Notes: generated from the letters alone by a model not told the origin. Positions 38,735 through 47,670 are shown, numbered from the stretch's first letter. The stretch is 64,000 nucleotides of DNA from Nostoc sp. 'Peltigera membranacea cyanobiont' N6 (GCF_002949735.1 NZ_CP026681.1:3286001-3350000); one strand, 5' to 3'. A program made the numbers and translations.

Positions 38735-39925
38735 CTAAACAGTCGCTACAACTTCCCCGATTTTGCTGATATCGTAACCGCCGAGAATTTCAAATTGGGA
38801 GTGAACCATCCGATGTCCCAAAGTACTCAGCAATTGCTGTACAGGTGCAACTTCGAGATATTCTTTGAGAATCACCAAATCATATCGTGACTGATGTAAA
38901 GGGATAAATCCCAGCCCAAAGGCAGTAGCTACAGATGCCGTACTCATACCAGCATCAGCAATTCCTCCTACTACAGCTTGGGCAACATCTTGGTGACTTT
39001 TGAGTATATTGTCAAAGCCCTGAACAGCATCGAACGGTATCTGCTCTTTTTGGAGTGTTTGTTCCAAAAGCATCCGACTACCAGAACCGATTTCGCGGTT
39101 AACAATAGTCGCTCCCCCAGCAACTAAGTCGCTAACTGTTCTAATTCCCATCGGGTTGCCAGACTTAAACAAAAGTCCTTCTTCCCAGACACCAAGGGTA
39201 ATCAGAACTGCTTCCCTCCCAGCCAAAACATCTCGAACAAAGGGAGTATTATACTCACCAGTCTCAGGATCGTACAGATGCATCCCAGCGATGTGCGCCT
39301 CACCTCTGCATAGACTGTGCAATGCAGCCATGCTATTGGCGAAGTTATATTGGACTCGCAGTTGGGGATGCCAGCGTTCGGTGGCTCTTGCCCATAGTGA
39401 AATCACAGGGGCACAACCAGCAATCACAACTGTGTTGTGAAGTGTGTCGAGATTATCGTCTAGTAACCTGACTCGAACTTTATTTGTACCCGTTTGGCTA
39501 GTGCTTTCACCCTTCGGGTGAGACAGTTTGCTTATGCCGGGGAACCCGTCCACCGCAACTGTCTCACCATCAGCCGGAATCATATCTTGGCGAAAAGCAT
39601 CCTTACCAATCAAGGGATAAGCTATCCATTGTCCGCCCACACGAGCCATGCTAACTCGTAATTGCTGACCATTAGGAACAGGTTTGGTAAGAACGGCTTC
39701 AATTTCAGGTAAATCCCGCTCTAACCAGAATAGATCCTCAACTTGACAGCCAAGCGCTTTGGCCAAGCGAAGAGTTGTGGCAACTGAGGGAGCATATAGT
39801 CCCGACTCTACACCACTAATAGTCTGACGAGTCACACTAGCGATGTTAGCCAAATCTTGTTGGCTCATGCCTAAGCGAGTTCTAATTGACTTCAAGTTAT
39901 TACGGAGGTCGCTATCCTGCTTCAT
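38735..39925 (-). CDS. XRE-type regulator with periplasmic-binding-like domain
   Basis: A 396-residue DNA-binding protein: a helix-turn-helix of the Cro/CI (XRE) type at about residues 8-64 (TRLGMSQQDLANIASVTRQTISGVE), then a linker. From about residue 165 follows a PBP-like ligand domain of the kind found in molybdate/tungstate-responsive regulators (VVIAGCAPVISLWA, GIRTVSDLVAGGATIVNREIGSGSR, GGIADAGMSTASVA). It lies directly upstream of nifH on the same strand. In Anabaena variabilis, vanadium nitrogenase genes are controlled by paired repressors (VnfR); this protein is a candidate functional analogue, but orthology is not shown here. Confidence 0.8.
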   Translation of the reverse strand: MKQDSDLRNNLKSIRTRLGMSQQDLANIASVTRQTISGVESGLYAPSVATTLRLAKALGCQVEDLFWLERDLPEIEAVLTKPVPNGQQLRVSMARVGGQWIAYPLIGKDAFRQDMIPADGETVAVDGFPGISKLSHPKGESTSQTGTNKVRVRLLDDNLDTLHNTVVIAGCAPVISLWARATERWHPQLRVQYNFANSMAALHSLCRGEAHIAGMHLYDPETGEYNTPFVRDVLAGREAVLITLGVWEEGLLFKSGNPMGIRTVSDLVAGGATIVNREIGSGSRMLLEQTLQKEQIPFDAVQGFDNILKSHQDVAQAVVGGIADAGMSTASVATAFGLGFIPLHQSRYDLVILKEYLEVAPVQQLLSTLGHRMVHSQFEILGGYDISKIGEVVATV

Positions 39926-40320
39926 TGGCTTTGTCTCTTAGTTTCAAAAAGCCGTAGCGGATTTAAACATTGCATCTGCCAAGGCGAAAGTGTGGTCTTT
40001 GAGTTTATATCATTTCTCTTTGACGACTTTTTGTGCTTTCGCTGTCTTGATTCCCCATATAAAAAGACTATCACAGAAATTGCCAATTTACTTGCCAAGC
40101 GCAAATTATTTTTGCAGATGGTTGCTTTTTAGTCGGCGATTATCGCTCAAAAGCCCCAATTTCTAATAGACAGAGCATTGTCTAGCAAAAATAGCATACC
40201 AATTTTATTGGTGAAAAGTAGTATTTAATCCAGTTTTAGAAATTAGTTTTAGATTTTATGCTTGAGAGAAGATTGACATACTCCCCCGAACTCTATTCGG
40301 GGGTGCGATTCGTAAAGAAA
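39926..40320. other. Spacer between regulator and linker genes
   Basis: 395 bp of AT-rich DNA without a recognisable gene. At 40274-40310 there is a GATTGACATACTCCCCCGAA / TTCGGGGG hairpin (stem 40283-40290 / 40296-40303) downstream of the minus-strand linker gene. It could end that transcript or be a remnant transposon end. Confidence 0.5.
40274..40310. mobile_element. Possible IS200/IS605-type end or palindromic remnant
   Basis: TTGACATACTCCCCCGAA, a 5-base loop and the complementary TTCGGGGG, followed by TGCGATTC. The TTGACAT...CTCCCC hairpin layout is like the palindromic ends of IS200/IS605-group elements common in cyanobacteria. No tnpA or tnpB lies nearby, so at best it is a solo end. 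It could instead be the terminator of the cpe linker operon. Confidence 0.35.
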
Positions 40321-41463
40321 TTAACCATTAAAAACGCGACTGCGCCACTTATTCAATCGGGCTTCCCCAATTGTCGCAGAACGTCGGGCATCAGCAACTT
40401 GCTCTTGCAAAGCTGCAATCTGTTTTGCTTGCGCGTCAGCTTGTTGTTGTAAAGATGTATATTCACCTGTGCTGGTTACGTAACTGGAAGACTGCCAACT
40501 ACTACTGAATTTTGTTGTACCGATGTTGGCAAAGGGTCTTAAGTCTGCTAGTTGTTGTTGCAAAGTTGCAATCTGGCTTTCTTGCTCTTGAATCTTTTGC
40601 CGCAAGCCTTGTTCAGCTTCTGTACGAGCTGCAATAAACGGATTAACTGGAGCAGCAGTTTCTGGTTTTGGCTTGAATATTTCAGCAAGTATTGCACTCA
40701 CATCCGTGGGTTTCTGTTTACCGTAAGGAGTGTTGTTAATTAGCGATCGCACCAGTTGAGGTTTATTATTGGTTACTAGGTTCTTATCGCTACTAGAATT
40801 GCTCCGCAGCAGTTGCAGCATATTGCTAAATTCCAATATCTTTTTGCCCGTCTGGGTTTTATAGCCCCGGTAATATGGCACTATGTTCTCCCCAAAGGCA
40901 TCTAAATACTCGTCGCTATCTAAATAAGAATCAATATCCGCCTCAAAACCCTGCTCATCAAGAATATTGCTGTGATATATCGTCTCAGAATAATCATCGG
41001 GAGCGCGTCCTAGTAAGTGTTTGAAGTTTAGTTCAATAGCACGGTAGCGGTAAATGTTATCAAAAAATCTGGAGCGATACAACTCTGATTTGGCAACCTG
41101 ACGCACAAACTCACGGACATCGATTATACCTTGCTTGAGTTGGGATTCGGGAACGATCGGCCGTTCACTTTCCATAATGTAAGCATTACCCAACACTTGC
41201 CGATAAGCTGCCCTAATTACAATTTCAATGTCATCAGGTGAAGCAGTACTCCACAATTCGATGGGTTCTGCTTGGCGAAAGGCTTGATATTGGCTTCGTC
41301 TGGTTTGATCGTTTACGAAAGTCTGCATGGGGTTAATGTAGGTAGGAGGAACTAATGGCTGAGTTGAGGATGTTCGCAAGAAATCTAAATTGTTAAAGGT
41401 AATGGGAGGTAAGTATTTGTTAATGGTTAGTAAAGCTAATACCAATTCTTTATGAGACTGCAT
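40321..41463 (-). CDS. Phycobilisome rod linker with coiled-coil C-terminus
   Basis: A 380-residue linker with one PBS linker domain (about residues 55-235; RAIELNFKHLLGRAPDDYSE, FGENIVPYYRGYK). Unlike CpeC/CpeD, it has no CpcD-like C-terminal domain. Instead, about residues 280-370 form heptad-rich coiled coil (QKIQEQESQIATLQQQLADL and LQQQADAQAKQIAALQEQVA). The 45-residue leader before MQTFVNDQ is dispensable by comparison with neighbours, so the start may be Met46 at 41328. It is last in the cpe run, 450 bp after cpeR. It presumably binds phycoerythrin hexamers; the coiled coil may tether rods to something else. Confidence 0.85.
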   Translation of the reverse strand: MQSHKELVLALLTINKYLPPITFNNLDFLRTSSTQPLVPPTYINPMQTFVNDQTRRSQYQAFRQAEPIELWSTASPDDIEIVIRAAYRQVLGNAYIMESERPIVPESQLKQGIIDVREFVRQVAKSELYRSRFFDNIYRYRAIELNFKHLLGRAPDDYSETIYHSNILDEQGFEADIDSYLDSDEYLDAFGENIVPYYRGYKTQTGKKILEFSNMLQLLRSNSSSDKNLVTNNKPQLVRSLINNTPYGKQKPTDVSAILAEIFKPKPETAAPVNPFIAARTEAEQGLRQKIQEQESQIATLQQQLADLRPFANIGTTKFSSSWQSSSYVTSTGEYTSLQQQADAQAKQIAALQEQVADARRSATIGEARLNKWRSRVFNG

Positions 41464-41913
41464 AAAACAAAGCTTGGTAAGACTTAGGGCTTAACATGAG
41501 TTTGACAAACCTCTCCCTACCTTGAACTAATGTTCAAGTTTCTCTCCAACTCGGAGAGGAATAGTTTTGCGTAGTAAAACCTCTTAGAGGTTTCAATATT
41601 TAAGCTAATTAGGCGGTTACTATATGAGCCGTCGAATTTACCTTGTCTTAAGTGCCAAGTTTTAAAGCAATCTCAGACGTAATCAGTATAAGCACTAACA
41701 AATTTTAATTCCCTTTACAGTCAGGATTAATTTATCAAGTTTTGGGGACTTTTTTAGTTACATTTTCTAACAAACTTAGACGGCTAACTGTTAATAAGTA
41801 ACAGCTAATTATAGTAAACAATTAGCAATTAAACATTAACAATTAGCCGTCAACCCCCTTGGGGAGTATTTAAAATTCAAAATGTCAGAAGAATTTCCGT
41901 AGGAAAGTAATTT
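41464..41913. other. cpeR-linker spacer
   Basis: 450 bp between cpeR and the coiled-coil linker. AT-rich; it includes two short AACAATTAGC(AA/CG)-type repeats near 41818-41850 and a CTCTTAGAGGTTT stretch near 41578-41595. No gene or clear terminator is seen, so the linker may have its own promoter here. Confidence 0.4.
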
Positions 41914-42252
41914 TCAAGCTCGCTCATCAAATCTAGTGTAGAAACCACCGTATTTTATCCAGTATTGTTTCAAAGTATGATGAGGGGTATGTAAACTAGC
42001 TTTTGCCTGATATAAAATTACTTGGCGATGATCGCCCATCCAAATTTTATTAACAGAATCAACGGATATTACTGTTCCTCCTAAAGAAGCAACACATTCA
42101 GAAAATCTTTCAATCGTTGTGTATTCTAATGTCTCGAATATAAAAAAGTTACCCGAACAAATTAAGTGGCGGCTGCGAATCCAGCAACGCATCTTTTTTT
42201 CAGCTAGCGGAGGTAACATTTTATATTTAACAGATTCAAGCTGAATCAACAT
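41914..42252 (-). CDS. cpeR: CpeR, phycoerythrin operon activator
   Basis: Small cyanobacteria-specific regulator needed for expression of phycoerythrin cpeBA in green light in Fremyella/Nostoc relatives. The 112-residue frame starts at 42252, overlapping cpeT by 7 nt. An internal Met12 (MLPPLAEKKMRCWIRSRHL) would give 101 residues and is at least as likely a start. Position as the end of the cpeC...S-T-R order matches known cpeCDESTR operons. No classical DNA-binding fold is obvious. Confidence 0.85.
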   Translation of the reverse strand: MLIQLESVKYKMLPPLAEKKMRCWIRSRHLICSGNFFIFETLEYTTIERFSECVASLGGTVISVDSVNKIWMGDHRQVILYQAKASLHTPHHTLKQYWIKYGGFYTRFDERA

Positions 42253-42872
42253 AATGCTTTCACTGCAAGTAATTCATCAGCAAAACTTTCCCTTTTTTCA
42301 AACTGCAAAGGGCCAGCAGTCGATCCCCATATTTGTTGGTGGGTTTCAATATCCATACCTTTATCTAGACTTATCCAAGTATGCTCGGTTAGTTCTACTT
42401 CGCTGACAAGATATGTTTGGCATCCATTGCGGTTAATCAGACATTGATTGCCCTCGACGCTACCCCGAAACATTTCACCCTCTCGTTGGAAAACCATTGA
42501 ACAGTTATAACGCCGTTCAATGCTCTCTGGGGTGATGGTTTTGAGGATATCTAATTCACGAGCAGCACCTGCATAAAGCATCTGGTCTTTCAGGCTGTAA
42601 TTTTCGATATAAATGCGATCGCCACAATCAACGAATCTATGTACTCCTTGGCGATAAGGTGTCCATAAATCGTGGTCATAGACTTGTTCTGAATAAAAAC
42701 CGATGGCAGAAAAAAATTCAATCGGTAAAGGACGGAAAAAAATGTGAATGTGGGCGTAAAGTTGCGGATTTGCAAAAGATTGCTTGTAGTTGCTAAAATC
42801 TCCTGCCATCCAACAGGCTAAGGTGAGCAAATCGCTAGCGTTGGCGCTAGATTCAGTGGGCGCTATCGTCAC
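42246..42872 (-). CDS. cpeT: CpeT, phycoerythrin bilin lyase
   Basis: CpcT/CpeT-family lyase (208 residues). Relatives attach phycoerythrobilin to the beta-subunit Cys near position 165. Family features: LACWMAGDFSNYKQSFANPQLYAHIHIFFRPL and the later FQREGEMFRGSVEGNQC. The start is a GTG at 42872 lying inside a dispersed repeat (42870-42915) that also supplies the GGAG ribosome binding site; pebB uses the same arrangement. It precedes cpeR with a 7-nt overlap. Confidence 0.9.
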   Translation of the reverse strand: MTIAPTESSANASDLLTLACWMAGDFSNYKQSFANPQLYAHIHIFFRPLPIEFFSAIGFYSEQVYDHDLWTPYRQGVHRFVDCGDRIYIENYSLKDQMLYAGAARELDILKTITPESIERRYNCSMVFQREGEMFRGSVEGNQCLINRNGCQTYLVSEVELTEHTWISLDKGMDIETHQQIWGSTAGPLQFEKRESFADELLAVKALC

Positions 42873-42915
42873 GTCGCTTCACTCCAAATTCAAAATTCAA
42901 AATTAATAATCCCCA
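42870..42915 (-). repeat. Dispersed repeat forming the cpeT start
   Basis: On the minus strand: GGGGATTATTAAT, tandem TTTTGAA units, then TTGGAGTGAAGCGACGTGAC, where GGAG is the ribosome binding site and GTG the cpeT start. A near-identical unit at 50317-50369 does the same for pebB. Confidence 0.85.
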
Positions 42916-42966
42916 TAAATAAATTTAGAAGCTTTTATTCTTGTTATTGTTTTAACCTAATATTTG

Positions 42967-43503
42967 TTAACTGCTTGAATTTGACAAAGAGCGAATCTCT
43001 GAAGAAAAGGAAGCTGTTGTTACGCCTTTCCCATCACTGGTTTTAATTGTCGCTACCCGAAACCTCAGATTTGGGGTAGCAAACCAAATTCGTTCTTCAG
43101 CAGCAGCGAGTTCATAAGCTGTTACCAGGGTAAAAATACCATCGTCACTCAAGTGATATTCACCCACTGCTGGGATTGTTTCGGCATATCCTTTGTCACG
43201 TAGGAGTTTCCCTCTAGAAGGATTTTCTCTATCTGGAATTGGCACCAGCACGGTACTACCAGAGATTGGTTTATCGTCCCAGTCTGACTCGCCCTCCCAA
43301 GTCATCCGAAAAGGGTGAGTGATACTGGCGGGGTCAGTGTCATACAATTGACAGATTGCTAGGACTGCCGGATCGCTGCTGGATAGAGACTCAATATTAA
43401 TGTCAGACAGTACTTGTTCAAAGTGGGCGAATGCTAAATGATGACCGCTACGCTGCGATCGCCATCGTCCAATTGAAAGTTCAAAGAATTCAGTAATTTC
43501 CAT
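42967..43503 (-). CDS. cpeS: CpeS, phycoerythrin bilin lyase
   Basis: CpcS/CpeS-family beta-barrel lyase, 178 residues. CpeS attaches phycoerythrobilin at the Cys-82 site of the phycoerythrin beta subunit. The signature opening MEITEFFELSIGRWRSQRSGHHLAF and the central TWEG...GSTVLVPIPD and GKLLRDKGYAE segments fit the family closely. It sits between a rod-linker gene and cpeT, as in known cpe operons. Confidence 0.9.
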   Translation of the reverse strand: MEITEFFELSIGRWRSQRSGHHLAFAHFEQVLSDINIESLSSSDPAVLAICQLYDTDPASITHPFRMTWEGESDWDDKPISGSTVLVPIPDRENPSRGKLLRDKGYAETIPAVGEYHLSDDGIFTLVTAYELAAAEERIWFATPNLRFRVATIKTSDGKGVTTASFSSEIRSLSNSSS

Positions 43504-43783
43504 TAGAAAAGTGATTTTAAAAAGTAGCCTAGAATTTAAGGGATATCTTGGCTTAATATTTATTCTCCCAATTTATATACTAGCTTCATTGACCACAACT
43601 GCATTTGGGAGTTTTGAGTTATTATTCTCCTCCTTCCAATACCTCGGTCAAAGGCTTGCTCCTGCCTAACCTTCCTTAAAAAGCAGAGAATTAAGCCCCC
43701 CTAAAAAAGGGGGGTTGGGGTATCTTCCGGGGCAAAATATCACTAAACCAAGTGGATTTCTTCAGCCCCGTAGTTAGGAAAAT
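43504..43783. repeat. Linker-cpeS spacer with G/C hairpin
   Basis: 280 bp containing a CCCCCCTAAAAAAGGGGGG hairpin at about 43697-43716 followed by TTGGGGTATCTTCC, a copy of the dispersed repeat at about 2102-2135. As a strong stem after the linker stop, it may lower read-through to cpeSTR. Confidence 0.55.
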
Positions 43784-44542
43784 CTAAGCAACTTCAGTGA
43801 TGCTGATGATTTTGCCGCCCGTTCTGTGAATGTTTTGCACTTGTCCAGACAGTTGGTTGTAGTTAACTATATATTCGAGGTTGCCCAAACGAGTGCGGAG
43901 ATTAGCTGAACCTTTGACTGCCTTAATCAAGAAGCGCTTGCTGGTGCTGTTTACACTAGAACCAGCAGCAGGAGCCTTGATCGATGTGGGTAAGTTTGAA
44001 CCTAGATCGCCGATCAGTTTGGCTTTGCGATCGCTATCGCTGGTAGCTACTCCTCTGAGTAAGGTAAAGGTGCGGTTAAAGGTAACATTCTTAATCCCTA
44101 CTTGGGAGCTAGTGCTGCGAGGATAAGGGACAATATTCTCGCCAAAACTCTGCTGATACTCTTCGCTATCGATATAGGATTCGATTTCAGCATCGTAGCC
44201 CTGTTCGTTGTAGATACGGACGTGTTCGGAAATTTCTGCTCGATCGGCAGGAGGACGACCTAGCAGGTGTTTAAAGTTCAGTTCGATAAACCGATACTGA
44301 GAAGAAGAACTGAAAAACAGGGATTGATAGAGTTCTGATTTTGCAACGATGTTGACGAATTCGCGGACGCTGATTTTGCGATCGCGCAATTGCGATTCCG
44401 CAGAGGCTAGGCGCTCGCTTTCTAGCAAGTGAGCATTTCCCAAAACCTGTTTGTAAACTGCTCTAATCAGTGTTTGTAGTTCGCTTTCGCTGGTGTTAGG
44501 ACGCAGTTCAACATTCGGTGAATCAATAGCCCAAAGTGACAT
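43784..44542 (-). CDS. Phycoerythrin rod linker (CpeD/CpeE type)
   Basis: A 252-residue linker with PBS linker domain (about 15-165; RFIELNFKHLLGRPPADRAE, FGENIVPYPR) and a C-terminal CpcD-like domain (about 200-250; SANLRTRLGNLEYIVNYNQL...GGKIISITEV). The CpcD part caps or joins stacked phycoerythrin hexamers. It follows cpeC with a 349-bp gap and precedes cpeS. Whether it equals CpeD or CpeE of Fremyella cannot be decided by eye. Confidence 0.88.
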   Translation of the reverse strand: MSLWAIDSPNVELRPNTSESELQTLIRAVYKQVLGNAHLLESERLASAESQLRDRKISVREFVNIVAKSELYQSLFFSSSSQYRFIELNFKHLLGRPPADRAEISEHVRIYNEQGYDAEIESYIDSEEYQQSFGENIVPYPRSTSSQVGIKNVTFNRTFTLLRGVATSDSDRKAKLIGDLGSNLPTSIKAPAAGSSVNSTSKRFLIKAVKGSANLRTRLGNLEYIVNYNQLSGQVQNIHRTGGKIISITEVA

Positions 44543-44891
44543 GGAAGTATCTCCTTAAAACGTGAATTAAATGAAATTTTCGAGCATTCTCCCCCTGATG
44601 GAGGTAGATTTTTGCCTCAGCTGTCAGTTATTTTTGCTACTGACTAGCATTTGTAAAACTTTAGTTTTTTAAAGTGCGTTAAATATCTTCGTATATGACA
44701 ACTGACGGCAGAATTGAGTAAACCCTAGATGAGCGATCGCTTTTGATGAACCATCAACACCGGATATTAGCGATTGGAGACTGAGGACTGCGGAAATTCT
44801 TCCCCAATCCCTAATCCCTAATCCCCAATTTCTCTTCTTTAAACAATCTTGGTGATGCTCACCTTTTTCCCAAGCTCAGTTTATAGATTCT
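44543..44891. other. cpeC-linker spacer
   Basis: 349 bp without a gene. Short AATCCC(T/C)AAT tandem units lie at about 44808-44830. The length would allow a separate promoter for the second linker; no specific motif is recognised. Confidence 0.4.
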
Positions 44892-45755
44892 TTAGTTGAC
44901 AGGAGTAATACTGGCAATCACACCGCCTTGCTTGTGAATCCGTTGATACTCTTGTGAAAGTTGATTGTATGGCACGAAAAAGACCTGGTTGCTGCGGCGA
45001 AACTTGGAAATGTTATTTACCACATTTGCCTTATAACCAGTGACTTCAACTCGGTATACCTTACCATCCTCACTAGCTCCCACACCTTGACGAGTGCGAG
45101 GCGTAGATACTGGGTTACGGAATGCAGCGCCTTTGCTGGCTGGTGAAATCACGGCGGTAGGCGTGCTTTGAATTACCAGACTGTTCAATTTTGGTTGTTT
45201 ACCAGCTAAATCACCTTTCAGGCTGCTGCTAGAGGAACCACGTACTAGTTGGAATAAGTGGGTAAATTGAACCAAACTCTGGATAGCTTCGGTTTTGTAG
45301 CCCCTGATATAAGGCACAATGTTTTCCCCAAAGTTCTCTTGGTATTCGTCGCTGTCTAGATATGAATCAATCTCAGCTTCAAAGCCTTTTGTATCCAGAA
45401 TCGTGCTGTGTGTACGCGTTTCTTCTAGATCCAATGGCGCACGACCAAGAAAATGTCTGAAATTTAATTCAATTGCCCGATAGCGGGGGGTGCTATCAAA
45501 AAACAGCGAACGGTAAAGTTCCGACTTCCCAACTTGACGCACAAACTCACGAAGGCTAATTTCACGCCCTTTGAGTTGGGATTCAGGAACGGAAAGCCGC
45601 TCACTCTCCATTACATAAGCATTGCCTAGAACTTGCTTATAAACTGCTCGAATTACGGCTTCAACTTCCTCATTAGAGCGACTTGGCCACAGATCGATAG
45701 GATCGGTATCTTCAAACAGAGCGACCCCTAATCGTGATGCTGGTCCAAAAGCCAT
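44892..45755 (-). CDS. cpeC: Phycoerythrin rod linker CpeC
   Basis: First gene of the cpe run; 287 residues. PBS linker domain at about 20-180 (RAIELNFRHFLGRAPLDLEE, FGENIVPYIRGYK) and C-terminal CpcD-like domain at about 228-285 (YRVEVTGYKANVV...FFVPYNQLSQEYQRIHKQGG). It links the first phycoerythrin disc to phycocyanin or to the next disc. The position at the head of linker-S-T-R supports cpeC. Its promoter lies within the 433 bp upstream; I searched for a CcaR-type G-box there and did not see one. Confidence 0.85.
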   Translation of the reverse strand: MAFGPASRLGVALFEDTDPIDLWPSRSNEEVEAVIRAVYKQVLGNAYVMESERLSVPESQLKGREISLREFVRQVGKSELYRSLFFDSTPRYRAIELNFRHFLGRAPLDLEETRTHSTILDTKGFEAEIDSYLDSDEYQENFGENIVPYIRGYKTEAIQSLVQFTHLFQLVRGSSSSSLKGDLAGKQPKLNSLVIQSTPTAVISPASKGAAFRNPVSTPRTRQGVGASEDGKVYRVEVTGYKANVVNNISKFRRSNQVFFVPYNQLSQEYQRIHKQGGVIASITPVN

Positions 45756-46188
45756 TCAAACTATCTCCCAGTTAACAACTAAATTTTATGAGAAGGATAT
45801 TCAGCAGATGTTAAAAAACTTTACATCGTTGTGATGAAGGATAGGTCATGGAGACTTTAAATCCTTATTAGCCTTGATGATTTCAGTTTCTACATCCTTA
45901 ATGCCTTCATACATTCTGATACGATGCTGAAACCATATTTATTAAAATTTATTAAGTTAGATAATACTTGAGAGAAATTTCAACTTGTTTTTAGTATTTG
46001 ATTTGCGATTGGGATACAAGTAATGATATTGTTGTCCTCCCTTGAGCAAGAGTATTAATTGGGTTGAGTTACGAAGCCTCATCTTGGTAAGTGGGTAAGA
46101 ATAAATCAAACTATGTTACCTAATGTAAATTTAATTAAATTGGCTCTTCGCGAGCATATCGAGCCGCTTATTAAAAACCTTATCGAAT
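45756..46188. other. cpeC upstream region
   Basis: 433 bp, AT-rich, expected to hold the cpeC promoter. It includes the dispersed 43-bp repeat copy at 46088-46130 (AATAAATCAAACTATGTTAC core). No recognised regulatory motif. Confidence 0.45.
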
Positions 46189-46761
46189 TTAGAAAGTAGC
46201 TAGTTGGCCGATCAAATGGTCAAAATAGGGAGCAAGAGTTTCCTGCTGATGGGCTGGAAGGGGTTTCAAACTAGCAGCCTTGATGCTTTTTAAACCTAAG
46301 AGCATGGCATCTAATGGAACTTGTAATTCCTGATAGAGCAAGTTCATATAGTGCAGTCCTGTGGGATTTGTATACTCAGTGTGTCCACCTACGATGCTGT
46401 ATGTAATACAACGGAGAAAATGCCAAAAATCTCGCCAACAAGCTTGGGCGCGTTCAGGCGGATAAAGACCACCTCCAGGCTGGATAATCTCAGGATAGGT
46501 TGCTAAAACCTGCTCTCTAGCTTCATCAACAATTTCGGTGGCGCGATCGCGTAACAATTGAGCAACAGGAATCAACTCAGAATTATTGGGTGATAAGGTT
46601 GTAATCTGTGACAAGTCTTCATCGCTCAGATAACGGAAAGCATCATCCGCAGCTTGGAATATGGCGATCGCTGTTTTTGAATGGGACTGTTCCCACTTAG
46701 CAAAGCTGATAATTCTTGCTTTGACTATTAATTCTTTGACGGTTTCGCTTAATTGAGTCAT
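46189..46761 (-). CDS. Orphan phycobiliprotein-like protein
   Basis: A 190-residue phycobilisome-fold protein that is neither a standard phycoerythrin nor allophycocyanin subunit. The chromophore motif RAQACWRDFWHFLRCITYSI keeps Cys108-x-Arg110-Asp111, equivalent to Cys84, Arg86 and Asp87 of phycobiliproteins, so a covalent bilin is possible. The N-terminal region has the helix pattern of the family but with divergent sequence, and it is about 20-25 residues longer than typical subunits. It lies between cpeC and a divergent HEAT-repeat gene. Role unknown: minor antenna, assembly or degradation factor. Confidence 0.8.
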   Translation of the reverse strand: MTQLSETVKELIVKARIISFAKWEQSHSKTAIAIFQAADDAFRYLSDEDLSQITTLSPNNSELIPVAQLLRDRATEIVDEAREQVLATYPEIIQPGGGLYPPERAQACWRDFWHFLRCITYSIVGGHTEYTNPTGLHYMNLLYQELQVPLDAMLLGLKSIKAASLKPLPAHQQETLAPYFDHLIGQLATF

Positions 46762-46861
46762 TGATTTAGGGCATTAGGCATTGAGTTAAATCTTCCCAAA
46801 TGCGATCGCCATTTTTTGACATCTGTAAAATAAAGTAAAGATAGCTCTACCAAATGCACTT

Positions 46862-47521
46862 ATGGAAATCCATCAAATCCAAACTGAACTGAAGAACCCA
46901 GATTTTCACTATCGTCTGAAGGCGATCGCAGCCCTTAATGATTATGAATCAGAAGTTGCAGTTCCTCTGCTAACGACTAAACTTCATGACTCAGAATTTT
47001 TAGTGCGTTCTTTTGTCGCTAGGGGTTTGGGTAATCAACAATCAGCAGAATCCTTTGCTGCTTTGATGCAAATTATGAAGTTTGATGATACTCCCAACGT
47101 GCGGGCTGAAGCGGCAAATTCTTTATCGCTATTTGGCAGAGTCGCAGTTTCTCATCTAGTTATGGCATTTTATCAGGATGACCACTGGTTAGTTAAGCGA
47201 AGCATTTTAGCTGCGATCGCGGAAATGGATTGTCCCGAAGAACTATTTGATATCTGCGTCCAGGGTTTGAAAGATGAAGATTTCACAGTTCAGGAATCCT
47301 CTGTTGATGGACTCGGCTTACTAGCTAATTCTAGCCAACATAGTGCGGCACTATCCCAAATACTAACCTTAGTGAATGATGAATCTTGGCGGATGCGCGT
47401 CCGAGTTAGCTATGCCCTCAAACGATTTGACGAGCCGGAAGCCAAAGCAGCCCTAAACCAACTCAGAAAGGATGAAGAGCATCGGGTTGTCGGCGCTGCT
47501 TTAGAAGATTTGTTGCCCTGA
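46862..47521 (+). CDS. HEAT-repeat protein, phycobilin lyase/NblB type
   Basis: A 219-residue all-helical protein of five to six HEAT repeats (ALNDYESEVAVPLLTTKLHD, FVARGLGNQQSAESFAALMQ and similar). This is the family that includes CpcE/F-type lyases, CpeZ chaperone-lyases and NblB. Divergent from the orphan phycobiliprotein with 100 bp between starts, so the two may share control and act together. Which subfamily it belongs to cannot be settled by eye. Confidence 0.8.
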   Translation: MEIHQIQTELKNPDFHYRLKAIAALNDYESEVAVPLLTTKLHDSEFLVRSFVARGLGNQQSAESFAALMQIMKFDDTPNVRAEAANSLSLFGRVAVSHLVMAFYQDDHWLVKRSILAAIAEMDCPEELFDICVQGLKDEDFTVQESSVDGLGLLANSSQHSAALSQILTLVNDESWRMRVRVSYALKRFDEPEAKAALNQLRKDEEHRVVGAALEDLLP

Positions 47522-47670
47522 TAACGATGTGGATTTGTGCGGAATATTGCGATCGAACTCATTTGAACAATAGCCGATATATTATTTTACCTTAAATTTG
47601 ACCAAAATATCCGGGTAATCTGCCAAAATCTGGAATAAAAGATCAACTTTTTCGAGATGAGGAGGCATTT

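Noticed and set aside
45756..46188. CcaR G-box in the cpeC promoter
   Set aside because: I looked for the CTTTNCNATTT-type direct repeat on both strands of this gap and did not find it.
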